Position numbers and translations under genes: made by a program | From: Candidatus Thorarchaeota archaeon | Lineage (GTDB): Archaea > Asgardarchaeota > Thorarchaeia > Thorarchaeales > Thorarchaeaceae | Length of the DNA stretch: 53,333 bases | NCBI GenBank assembly: GCA_021498125.1 | Contig: JAIZWL010000011.1 | Span: 1 to 53,333 of the forward strand | Direction of reading: 5' to 3' | The notes under the pieces: model-generated | Told to the model about the DNA's origin: nothing | The model's input: only the letters and a program-made list of their open reading frames with translations | Databases searched by the model: none | In this document: piece by piece, positions 28,201 to 35,179 of the stretch | How the letters are laid out: every line of letters starts with the position of its first letter | Numbering within the stretch: position 1 is the first letter of the stretch

Positions 28201-29892
28201 GTCCCTATACAGACTACTCTGTCCTTAGTCACAGGTACTAATTTGGGAATCACCCTTGTTGGAACCGAGTATGAGATCTTATTATTCTTCGAGAGCACTG
28301 AACGATCCGAGAACGTCACGGGTGCATCTATCGATGTTCGACTGGATGAAGGCGACCCACTAAATTGGACACTTGAAGAAAGTGAAGAGTATTATGCTAT
28401 TCGTTTCACTGCACCCAGTACTGGACGACGGATTATTACCATTACGGCCTCAAAAATACACTATCAACCGGACTATATTGTCTATATTCTTGATGTCAGT
28501 CCTATTCCCACAGCACTGGAGGCTCTGGGCACGCCAGATCGTCCACTGTTCAACAGAACCAAATATTTCACGTTGAATTATCATTGTGTACTGAATAGCA
28601 GCGGCGTGGGCAGAGCGACGATCGATATTGCTGGTGATGGTCATGAGTGGTTTAACTGGACGTACTTAGGTGATGGGGTCTACAACTTTTCAGTGACCCC
28701 CACTGAACTTGGACAATATAACATCCAAATTTCGCTTACTCGTGAAGGGTTCGTGCCTCAAAAATTGACGATGTCTTTTGAAGTCGTAAAGATTCCAATT
28801 ACTATTGTCATGTCCCCAATTGTCTGGAAAGAGGGTACTCCACTCCTGATTTCTCTCCAAGTTATGGAGGCTGATTCAGGACTGCCTGTCACTGGTGCAT
28901 CAGTAAGTTGTCAGATATCTATCCCGAATTCTGCGCCTGTCAACATTGTGTTACATGAGGAAGCTCCTGGCAATTATTCGGGCTCAGTAGAGATTCCCTT
29001 TACCGGCGAGAACTCATATAGCCTAGAGATCACAGTCACGAAAGAAAACTACAAGCTTGAAGAAGGGCCGCTGCTTACAAGTATAACATTAGTTCCTGAT
29101 TACCGATCACACTTGCTTTCTCTGCTGGTGTCTGTTGGATCCATTGGTGCAATCATCTTTTCAACTGTCTTTATTTCCGCTATTGTTTATCGTATCCATA
29201 GAAAACGTCACCAGCAACGAGAGGCAATTGCTATTGATATGAAACAGCGTCTTGATGATGCTGGTAATCTAATCGGTGTCATCATTCTGCATAAATTGAG
29301 TGGACTACCATTGTATTCCCGGTTTGTCAGAAATGCATTTGATGAGTCTATGGTCGCGGCCTTCATTACTGCAATCACTCACTTCAGAGCTGAGATCGAC
29401 TCATCAACTCAAGTCGAGGGGAAGGTCTCTCCCATGTCCGATATCATTCGTATTGTCACAATGAAGAATCTTCTCTGTGCGTTTGTGACTTTAATGCCTC
29501 CCTCTCAGAATCAAGAACGCAAGTTCGAGACCTATGCTAAGATAATTGGGATCAGATACGCTTCAGATTTCGAAAACCCTCCTGTAGAAGTAATCGATAA
29601 AGAGATGACAGATATCCTAGATGAATTAGTGAACGACATTCTAGATGGAAATCTCCTAAGACCATTCAGGGTCGAAAAAGTAACTGATGGATCTCGTGAG
29701 CTGCAAATTCTACTTGAAGCATCCAATGAGTTCCCAGATGGGGTATTTAGGCTCTCTGAGATTGCCTCGTTTCTGATGACAACGGGCTTCCGAATGATTG
29801 ATACCTATCTTCTTATTCTGAAAGCATTGAACGAAAAAATAGTTGTTCCAGCTGGAAATGACTATCTGCTGGACTCGTCAGATGAGGAATAA
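25231..29892 (+). CDS. Giant secreted Ig-like protein with one TM helix and a cytoplasmic roadblock/longin-like tail
   Basis: About 1553 residues from ATG 25231; the frame is open from 25162 but the signal peptide (MRVRDTSGFVLGLIALILC) fits 25231. The extracellular part is Ser/Thr/Asn-rich with many N-glycosylation sequons. It has a jelly-roll-like N-terminal region (YFRGPIYTG, CSINVYMNGDKVW) and then at least five repeats of about 100 residues (GDQYDLFLHYTNESGYGLSNASV, ELYNSCVYLNASTGQGLSGAV, KYFTLNYHCVLNSSGVGRATI). One helix near 1292-1320 is followed by RIHRKRHQQRE and a cytoplasmic domain. GNLIGVIILHKLSGLPLYSR and ESMVAAFITAITHFRAEI there recall longin/roadblock proteins. The last 60 residues may be a winged helix. 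Domain calls are by eye. Confidence 0.7.
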   Translation: MRVRDTSGFVLGLIALILCISPVMIQTGLFSVNPVSTVHGNTPIEDTVPTSDPRYYEGTLNPVEVEQVGHISTIEKYVETDAGNETGQLISFDTDNNWVGSQAEVEVSNLTRLYSINGSFDDGLTGVNYYPSSSSKYYPLGWSARYTQTGPKNTTQVASYVESDDRFVSVENQGYTASTTNPNYYHYAGTTIQWNQTFVNVPYSTSFLLSFDYLYFRGPIYTGTGDALTGNCSINVYMNGDKVWSQSLLQLSSHNTWYHVGSVPVSVPTIGNISEVSIGLLIDEQLLLDPNNDYDGDGIADGDLNTGYITVHLDNVRLVMADPPSFEAVNLQFQAGSQVTPITGVNGTGSATIVNSSYWTTSPLPVQVTSNTSVSFHYISRLRVIRLGNSTYTTNISAEGVEFSSDPLVSAYLSFYYYIGYTGDLSNRWLTVRIPTDWGNVSVYDSFMTDITSLCTIAPGEIWAPDSLLERLGWWFFTAESPNYLQSVKAQKYNDSTSVWSDSSIFRTSNVSRITASFGKTGPQSLLGYPARVQWYLPNGSLWYEEMKTGTGQGVLNSTPVIFGGINTSAGIWSVYITWNNGSEIGCGRVEFRLIHRLRLEPVTAYIETEVGTVVSVAVYVYDDDQGTFLLDSGLSVSGNWTPASIDLLPDAPHNRWAGDFNTSFVSPGNNTVRINASGASYDPSSTEIVIGVLYTRNSLTANVTLIDMALNSTQSIQLEFKDSLGTAINEANISTSIMLGSSNGISWGSVADIGAGNYLINFTGHTSGTYTIRMVASKPNYESTDVTLLIYVDTIPTSLASLNGSADVITYGDQYDLFLHYTNESGYGLSNASVSIQDVKPSTGLPYGLVEDLDDGFYHIRFNSTEIGIYSIVVLANKTNFQPQYLSFTLTVTKDTMFLSVADPAPVLTVGELYNSCVYLNASTGQGLSGAVINGVDLPQALLNLSIFDCGNGSYFVTFRLNDTGFFHFVLAAAYPNYANTTVVFSVSVVPIQTTLSLVTGTNLGITLVGTEYEILLFFESTERSENVTGASIDVRLDEGDPLNWTLEESEEYYAIRFTAPSTGRRIITITASKIHYQPDYIVYILDVSPIPTALEALGTPDRPLFNRTKYFTLNYHCVLNSSGVGRATIDIAGDGHEWFNWTYLGDGVYNFSVTPTELGQYNIQISLTREGFVPQKLTMSFEVVKIPITIVMSPIVWKEGTPLLISLQVMEADSGLPVTGASVSCQISIPNSAPVNIVLHEEAPGNYSGSVEIPFTGENSYSLEITVTKENYKLEEGPLLTSITLVPDYRSHLLSLLVSVGSIGAIIFSTVFISAIVYRIHRKRHQQREAIAIDMKQRLDDAGNLIGVIILHKLSGLPLYSRFVRNAFDESMVAAFITAITHFRAEIDSSTQVEGKVSPMSDIIRIVTMKNLLCAFVTLMPPSQNQERKFETYAKIIGIRYASDFENPPVEVIDKEMTDILDELVNDILDGNLLRPFRVEKVTDGSRELQILLEASNEFPDGVFRLSEIASFLMTTGFRMIDTYLLILKALNEKIVVPAGNDYLLDSSDEE

Positions 29893-29969
29893 GTGACAAT
29901 CATTGCCCGTTGATTGCAAAGATCAATCATACTCGAGTAGTAGCGATTCCTATTGCTTTTCAGAAAGTA

Positions 29970-30050
29970 GACACAAAATCGGGTTTAACAATCAACTCAA
30001 CTGAAGATACGTTTTCTTTAGATCACATTATAGGAACCGCAAGGTGTAAT
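29970..30050 (+). pseudogene. Remnant of a paralogue of the 42353 membrane protein
   Basis: One frame reads LTINSTEDTFSLDHIIGTAR. It matches FELNSTENQFYFDYVVGTAK in the anchored protein at 42353-43336 (about half identical, the rest conservative). Similarity ends on both sides and the piece runs directly into the end of the GNAT gene on the other strand. It is too short to be functional. Confidence 0.5.
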
Positions 30051-30062
30051 CTCCTTGCAAAG

Positions 30063-30686
30063 TCACTGTTGCGGGGGTCGTATCATGTCCCAGTGCGTAA
30101 ACTCCGTTTCCGGAGGGATGCATTCCGCGACAACTTCGAAACCAAAGTGTTGATAGATTGATACGTTTCGTTCGCTCTCAGTTTCAAGGTAGCAGGGGAG
30201 TTCGACCCTGTCTAAATATGCAAGCACAGGTCGCAGTGACTTGCTACAGTAACCTTGCCCCTGTTTCTCTGGATCTACAGCAAGTGAACTAAGATACATG
30301 TACGGTGTTGTTGCAAACTTTTTTCTTCGCTCGGATGTAAACTCGATATATCTTAGTATTTTTTTTACCAATCCCATACCGTATTTTCGAATCAGCTTGA
30401 ATCCACCATGCCGAAGAGCTTTCAATAAACCGCCGTTCATTGAACTCGAATGTTTCCATATTGCTATGCCCTCTATATCCTCTGAAGTTGTGAGCACATC
30501 CCCACTGACGAGACCCTGTTTAAGCACGTATTCGAAAAATAGTGGTAAATACTGCTGCCGCTGGGTCTCATCAGGAAAGAAGTATGTCATCAAAATGTCA
30601 TTTTTGAATGCGCCTGATAATACATCTACTGCTCTCTTGAAGGACGATTTCGGAAGCGGAATTAACCCCTCTACTTTTATCTCCAT
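30063..30686 (-). CDS. GNAT-family N-acetyltransferase
   Basis: About 207 residues. The acetyl-CoA site is clear: YLSSLAVDPEKQGQGYCSKSL contains Q-x-x-G-x-G, followed by LPCYLETESERNVSIYQHFGFEVV, the usual GNAT motif-B end. The N-terminal part (LPKSSFKRAVDVLSGAFKNDI) is typical of stand-alone archaeal/bacterial GNATs that acetylate small molecules or protein N-termini; the substrate is unknown. I choose ATG at 30686 (MEIKVEG), preceded by GAGGTG; a longer start at 30701 exists. A broken, inverted paralogue lies at 23520-23993. Confidence 0.85.
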   Translation of the reverse strand: MEIKVEGLIPLPKSSFKRAVDVLSGAFKNDILMTYFFPDETQRQQYLPLFFEYVLKQGLVSGDVLTTSEDIEGIAIWKHSSSMNGGLLKALRHGGFKLIRKYGMGLVKKILRYIEFTSERRKKFATTPYMYLSSLAVDPEKQGQGYCSKSLRPVLAYLDRVELPCYLETESERNVSIYQHFGFEVVAECIPPETEFTHWDMIRPPQQ

Positions 30687-31080
30687 GCATGAACACCTCA
30701 CGCTATTCTCTACTACTTTTAGTTTCTATCTCTCTATTCGAATAGATGTATGAAACTGAGCCAACATTTTTGATTTTTAACAGATATAATGTATCTTATC
30801 TGCTTTTTGAGTTTATCAAATTTCTCTTTCGAATCTAATGATGCAAATGTATTTCCTGATTAGTCGGTAACGTTTCAGTCTAAATCTGATACTAATTAGT
30901 TTGCCAAATCCTCTTCGCAATCAAGTATTAATCTGAATGCTGTTGCTTTTGTCACGTGCATCCCTTTCATATTTAAGATAATTAAAGTGTCCAGAAATCA
31001 TATGATTCTGTATGCGAATCAGTCCTGAATGTATTGGACTCTAATTATTGTAGAAGTTACTAACGTAGTATATATTTGAT
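30687..31080. other. Intergenic stretch, no gene seen
   Basis: AT-rich sequence holding the presumed GNAT promoter on its left side and the end of the small gene on its right. No coding frame, repeat or RNA structure is supported. Confidence 0.4.
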
Positions 31081-31299
31081 TTACTTCTTAGGTTTCTTAA
31101 CTTCAACAGCTACAATTTGAGCAAATGGAAACAACTCTTCATACGGCTCGCCGCTGTGTTTGCTTACTGCAACATAATCATCCCCGACATGATGAATATA
31201 TCTAGTTCCGGCAAAGTACCTGCTGACGGTAGATATACTCAGTCGGTATCCCTTCTCACGTGCTTCCTCTAGTATTTCTTTTAAAGATGTCATATCCAT
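31081..31299 (-). CDS. Small protein, tandem paralogue A
   Basis: A 72-residue soluble protein: MDMTSLKEILEEAREKGYRL, then YIHHVGDDYVAVSK and FPFAQIVAVEVKKPKK. It is about half identical to the neighbouring 72-residue protein at 31551-31766, including EEAREKGY, HHVGDDYVA and FAQIV. I do not recognise a family. The order helix, strands and a conserved HHVGDDYVA loop suggests a compact alpha/beta domain, perhaps a binding protein. It is the distal copy of a tandem duplication that also left a piece of the membrane-protein gene between the copies. Confidence 0.6.
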   Translation of the reverse strand: MDMTSLKEILEEAREKGYRLSISTVSRYFAGTRYIHHVGDDYVAVSKHSGEPYEELFPFAQIVAVEVKKPKK

Positions 31300-31404
31300 A
31301 TTTTATGATTTTTCTATTTAAGTATTGGGCCATCCCTTACTGAATTAGTTTTATGGATGATGTTTTCGAAGAGATCGTGTATGATCTAGATGAGATTTGA
31401 GGCC

Positions 31405-31490
31405 CGATCAATTTTGCCATCCCGCTAGATGACTAAGCTAATGATTGGAATACCAGTGGCAAATCCAAGGTGGAGTTGTGGTATTGCTGA
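31405..31490 (-). pseudogene. Duplicated 3' end of the 31849 membrane-protein gene
   Basis: About 75 bases here (core AGATGACTAAGCTAATGATT) match the 3' end of the membrane-protein gene at about 31880-31955 (AGATGACTAAGATAATAATT) with scattered substitutions. It lies between the two small paralogues in the position the membrane gene holds relative to copy B, so it is the leftover of a tandem duplication. Confidence 0.7.
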
Positions 31491-31550
31491 TGTTGAGGTT
31501 TCGCTGGTACACTTGTTTTGTCGCGTTGTAGTATTTCGTCTTACTTTCGT

Positions 31551-31766
31551 TTATGGTTGCCTATTGATATTTACAGAAACAATCTGTGCGAATAGAACCA
31601 CCTCATCATACATTTGATCAGGTTGTTTGCTTATTGCAACATAATCATCACCGACATGATGAACGTACTTGTTTCTGAATTCAAACCCGGTGATAGTGTA
31701 CACTCCCAACTTGTAACCTTTTTCACGTGCTTCTTCTAGTAGATCTTTGAACGATGACATACCCAT
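31551..31766 (-). CDS. Small protein, tandem paralogue B
   Basis: A 71-residue protein, MGMSSFKDLLEEAREKGYKL, with YVHHVGDDYVAISK and LFAQIVSVNI matching copy A. The frame is open to 31817, but similarity to copy A begins at the ATG at 31766; a second ATG at 31760 has GGAG eight bases upstream. It follows the membrane-protein gene at 31849-33030 by about 80 bases on the same strand, so the two are probably cotranscribed. Confidence 0.6.
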   Translation of the reverse strand: MGMSSFKDLLEEAREKGYKLGVYTITGFEFRNKYVHHVGDDYVAISKQPDQMYDEVVLFAQIVSVNINRQP

Positions 31767-31848
31767 ACTCCGAAACCTTTCTTTTTGAGTTATTAGGTCT
31801 CGAATTATGGGCTTCACCTATTGGGCGACTGGTTTCCAGTACTCCTTC

Positions 31849-33030
31849 TCATGGTCTTCCAAAAATCTTCTCAAGTTTGATGTCCCACCAGATGACTAAG
31901 ATAATAATTGGAATTCCAATGGCAAGGCCAATGTAGAGTTGCAGTATTGGTGCGATTAACGAATCGTTTGTGTATATCTCAACTACGAACGATCCGGTCA
32001 CATCCAGATTCGGATTGACTCGTGAAATGGTGAGATTGTACGTGGAGCTCTGATCCAATGATACATTGAGTTTCCACAGAGTAGACTGTTCGAAGAATGT
32101 GATATTTGCTATCTGTACTGGGGAACTTCCTGCTGATTCGAGTGATAGTATGATGGGTGTCGATTTTATATTCGTAGATGAGACCGTCAGTGATGAAATT
32201 ATTGCGTAACAGGATTCGGGGTGAGCCAAATTAGTCGTAGGCAGGGTCACTCTGGTAGTGGGACTGCTTGTTGTCAGATCAAAATTGTATGTTTCTTGAG
32301 CGAGTAGTGTGGGATTGCGGGCGGGTCTTCGGAAGAAGTTATCTCCGTATTGAACAGTGGGACCCGGATCCATTGTGACTAAGACGCCTTGAATTATTAT
32401 TATATATGCCAGAACCAAATAGATTGCGAGTGCCACTGGCGATCTATGACGTGGCCATTTTGCCTTGTATGTGTAATTACCATCTGCCTCCTTGACCGGA
32501 AAGAACCTATACTGCCCCTTATATGCGAGGCCTAAGACTGCAAAAAGCATCACCGCACCGTAGAATCCCACTAGGCTCGCGGGAGTATTTAGTGGTTTTT
32601 GAGTCAGGAGCCAGTATTGATAATCAACAAGGACATGAATGGATGCATTCTTGTCGAGTCGAACAAACTGTAGTACAAGAGTTTCGTAGTCAGGTGTGAC
32701 AATAATGCACGTGTCATCGATCTCAGTCACATTGGTGAATTCGGCAATTACCATCTGAGTATTATCCGTAATCTTAACACTGATCGGCGTATCATTAGTC
32801 CTGAGTGATTTTATCTCCACCTGTGTAATCCATCTAGGGGGATAAATAGTGATATTATATGATGGTGAGCTTGTGGTCAATGTTGCATCATACGGAAGCT
32901 GCCATTGCTCTATAGTGTGATATGGCGGCTGAAATTGATTTAAGAGAGTTGCTCCAAGGTATGGAATGGCACAAACACTGAACACAATTAGCAAAATTGT
33001 TGGTCTTGTAATATATGAAATCTTTCCCAT
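31849..33030 (-). CDS. Membrane protein with two extracytoplasmic domains
   Basis: About 393 residues with four hydrophobic segments: residues 9-30, about 155-175, 205-230 and 360-385. The layout is helix, extracytoplasmic beta-rich domain (SSPSYNITIYPPRWITQVEI), helix pair with a basic cytoplasmic loop (YKAKWPRHRSP), a second similar domain (SSPTTRVTLPTTN), helix. The two outer domains look like an internal duplication. Family unknown. The frame is open to 33174 through a TIR-bounded element. ATG at 33030 has GGGAG just upstream and a signal-like segment follows, so it is chosen. The promoter lies between it and the element. Confidence 0.6.
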   Translation of the reverse strand: MGKISYITRPTILLIVFSVCAIPYLGATLLNQFQPPYHTIEQWQLPYDATLTTSSPSYNITIYPPRWITQVEIKSLRTNDTPISVKITDNTQMVIAEFTNVTEIDDTCIIVTPDYETLVLQFVRLDKNASIHVLVDYQYWLLTQKPLNTPASLVGFYGAVMLFAVLGLAYKGQYRFFPVKEADGNYTYKAKWPRHRSPVALAIYLVLAYIIIIQGVLVTMDPGPTVQYGDNFFRRPARNPTLLAQETYNFDLTTSSPTTRVTLPTTNLAHPESCYAIISSLTVSSTNIKSTPIILSLESAGSSPVQIANITFFEQSTLWKLNVSLDQSSTYNLTISRVNPNLDVTGSFVVEIYTNDSLIAPILQLYIGLAIGIPIIILVIWWDIKLEKIFGRP

Positions 33031-33060
33031 ATCTCCCACTTCATGCGCATCTATCCCAGA

Positions 33061-33073
33061 AAGTGTATAAGTT
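33061..33073 (-). promoter_or_regulatory. TATA-like box of the 31849-33030 gene
   Basis: AAAACTTATACAC on the minus strand, 30-40 bases ahead of the ATG at 33030 and within 15 bases of the TIR-bounded element. It predicts a leader of about 10-15 bases, ending in the GGGAG site. Confidence 0.4.
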
Positions 33074-33086
33074 TTGTTACATGCGC

Positions 33087-33218
33087 GGCTCTGTGTGAAA
33101 AGTCTGAGTGATAGAGGATTATGAAAAGAGTGAACACCATTTTGTTTCCGGATCCGAAACTCTTCAGGATTCATTCTGCCTTGAACGCTCTATGGCCGTG
33201 GACTTTTCACACAGCTCC
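33087..33218. mobile_element. 132-bp MITE-like element with TIRs and target duplication (copy 1)
   Basis: The left end is GGCTCTGTGTGAAAAGTC (33087-33104). The right end, GACTTTTCACACAGCTCC (33201-33218), is its reverse complement except for two positions. A nine-base direct repeat, TACATGCGC, flanks it on both sides (33078-33086 and 33219-33227), consistent with a target-site duplication of eight or nine bases. It has no transposase. The same terminal sequence, GGATCTGTGTGAAAAGTC, stands at the end of the transposase remnant near 48.1 kb, which suggests mobilisation by that IS. This is the best preserved of three copies. Confidence 0.8.
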
Positions 33219-33291
33219 TACATGCGCAGTACCGTTTTTCTGCCCAGTTACCGACAGTGTGCGTTCTGTTCTAATCGCGGTATCTCTCAAT

Positions 33292-34248
33292 TCATACGAG
33301 GCTTCGGATCTTTAGATACACGAGCACTGGAATTGTGATGATCACACTGATCAGAATGAGCATGAGGAACGCATAGGCTTCGTTCTGGAATGGGAGCCCG
33401 ACATTCATGCCGTAGATGCTGGCAATGAGTGTGGGGATCATGGCGACCAGAGAGATCGAGGTCAGCGTCTTCATGACCTTGTTCAAATTGTGGTTGACAA
33501 TGCTGTCGTACGCATTCATTGCGTTATCGATCAGGTCACGGTAGATTGCGCTCAACTCTAATTGCTGTTGCAGGTCCACCTCGAGATCTTCCAGTCTGTC
33601 CTCATCAAGTACCATTCTTCCGATGGACCGTAGCCGCATTAGCCTGCGCAGGACCTTCATGTCCGCCTTCAATGCCGCCTCCATGAACACAGCATCACGG
33701 GAGAGTTGGAAAAACCTGTTGAGTTGGGACGGGTAGATCTCCGTGAAGATAGAGTCCTCGATGCTGTTGATGGTCGCCTCGATCACGTCGAGCATGTGTT
33801 CGAACGAACCGATGACGATCTCCCATAGTACATAGATGACCTCGGCGGCTGTAGTACACAGGCGGATCTTTCGCATGAGCCGATCTTTACGAAGGGGGAT
33901 TCTCTGGTGGCGTAAGATGACGATGTCTCGACCATTCGTAAAGACGCCCACTGGGAACGTGGAGTACTCGCGGTCAGTGACCTCAAGGTTGACCGGGACG
34001 CGGAGGACGAGCATGGTGAATCTGTCCTCAACCTGAAGTCGTGGCCGTTCATCATAGTCTTGGAGGTCTCGCAGATCGTCAAGATCAATGTCAAAGTGGT
34101 GACAGATCTCCACAAGGTCCTCTTCTTGGATCGCCTGAACTTCAACAAGCAGCGGCTCATCTGGAGCGTTCTCGAAATCTGGATATTCGATTCCGCTCTC
34201 CAGTGCGATGATCGAGAATATTCTCTCCGTGTCTGCGTCGCTGCTCAT
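33292..34248 (-). CDS. corA: CorA-family divalent cation transporter
   Basis: About 318 residues, the usual CorA length. The large N-terminal alpha/beta cytoplasmic domain (FDIDLDDLRDLQDYDERPRLQVE) leads into a long helix and two C-terminal membrane helices, with the signature YGMNVG at the end of the first (IPTLIASIYGMNVGLPF). The family forms pentameric channels for Mg2+ (sometimes Co2+, Ni2+ or Zn2+). I choose ATG at 34248 (MSSDADTE), with GAGGTG seven bases before it, over the longer frame to 34275. The acidic N-terminus may bind the regulating metal. Confidence 0.88.
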   Translation of the reverse strand: MSSDADTERIFSIIALESGIEYPDFENAPDEPLLVEVQAIQEEDLVEICHHFDIDLDDLRDLQDYDERPRLQVEDRFTMLVLRVPVNLEVTDREYSTFPVGVFTNGRDIVILRHQRIPLRKDRLMRKIRLCTTAAEVIYVLWEIVIGSFEHMLDVIEATINSIEDSIFTEIYPSQLNRFFQLSRDAVFMEAALKADMKVLRRLMRLRSIGRMVLDEDRLEDLEVDLQQQLELSAIYRDLIDNAMNAYDSIVNHNLNKVMKTLTSISLVAMIPTLIASIYGMNVGLPFQNEAYAFLMLILISVIITIPVLVYLKIRSLV

Positions 34249-34421
34249 CCAAAGCACCTCAACATAAGTACGCACGTAATCCTTTCAGCATCAGCAATGT
34301 TGGTGGTCTCTCTAAGATCACCTCACCTCTCATGAATGTCATGAGGCTGACTAGTTGCCAGATGTCGTATCCATGTATCTCAATCTGACGTGTAATATAA
34401 ATGAGAGGAATATCACGAAGA

Positions 34422-35117
34422 TCACTTTGTAGCAAGGTGCACGGCTGCAACGCCAAAGAAGATCTTTTTGAACCAGACCGACTGGAATCCCGCTCTCCTA
34501 ATGAGTAAAGAGAGGGTCTCGGCATCATAGAATCCTTGAACCGTATCTGCGAGAAATGAATATCCTTCCTTAGAACCTGCAAGAAGCGGGCCAAGATGAT
34601 TCACCGCAAGATCGACGTATCTGTGAAAACTCTCCCGAATGATCGGTTGTGATGGTTGGCTGGTTTCCAAATTTAGAAAGATGCCACCCGGACGCAGGAC
34701 ACGATAGAATTCTCTGAAGACACTTACGAGTTCGGAAGGTCCATTGTTTAGGTTGCGAGTGGCAAAGGATATTGTGACAAGATCCACAGACTCGTCCAAG
34801 AACGGAAGTCTTCGTGTATCGGTCAGAATGAATTGCAGTCTGTGGGATGGCTCCTTATTCTTTGATGCGGTGAGCATATCCTGACTAAAGTCACTGGTGA
34901 CAACTCTTGTTCGTCTGTCTGCGATCTGTTGTAAGAGTGCTGCCATCTCGCCAGTCCCACTACAGACATCGAGCCATGTCCCTCTTAGTTTGAGTTTCTT
35001 GACAATACGGACTGCCAAGCTTCGCCAGATAATATCGAGACCAAGTGTGAACACGTGATTTACCTGTTCATACTTTTGTGCTATGTCACTGAACACCTGT
35101 TGTAGACGAGCAGTCAT
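34422..35117 (-). CDS. ubiE: UbiE/MenG-type quinone methyltransferase
   Basis: A 231-residue class I methyltransferase. The first block FSDIAQKYEQVNHVFTLGLDIIWR matches the UbiE/COQ5 start, then LDVCSGTGEMAALL is motif I, TSDFSQDML motif II, and FATRNLNN and REFYRVLRPGG the later motifs. The C-terminus (LLAGSKEGYSFLADTVQGF) corresponds to the family's Y-x-Y-L-x-x-S-I-x-x-F. It would methylate demethylmenaquinone or a similar quinone. An unrelated methylase of the same family is the alternative. No other quinone genes are nearby. Confidence 0.82.
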   Translation of the reverse strand: MTARLQQVFSDIAQKYEQVNHVFTLGLDIIWRSLAVRIVKKLKLRGTWLDVCSGTGEMAALLQQIADRRTRVVTSDFSQDMLTASKNKEPSHRLQFILTDTRRLPFLDESVDLVTISFATRNLNNGPSELVSVFREFYRVLRPGGIFLNLETSQPSQPIIRESFHRYVDLAVNHLGPLLAGSKEGYSFLADTVQGFYDAETLSLLIRRAGFQSVWFKKIFFGVAAVHLATK

Positions 35118-35179
35118 TATAGTGACCGAGTTCCTTGTTCCTGTTCTTTAAGGTTTCACCTCACAATGACAAAGGTATG

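Noticed and set aside
31849-33174. Longer N-terminus of the membrane protein starting at 33174
   Set aside because: The extra 48 residues are encoded inside the TIR-bounded element and precede the promoter; the ATG at 33030 has a ribosome-binding site and a signal-like helix.
33108-33338. Frames of 64-76 codons across the TIR-bounded element
   Set aside because: They span the MITE and the promoter of the neighbouring gene and have no protein character.
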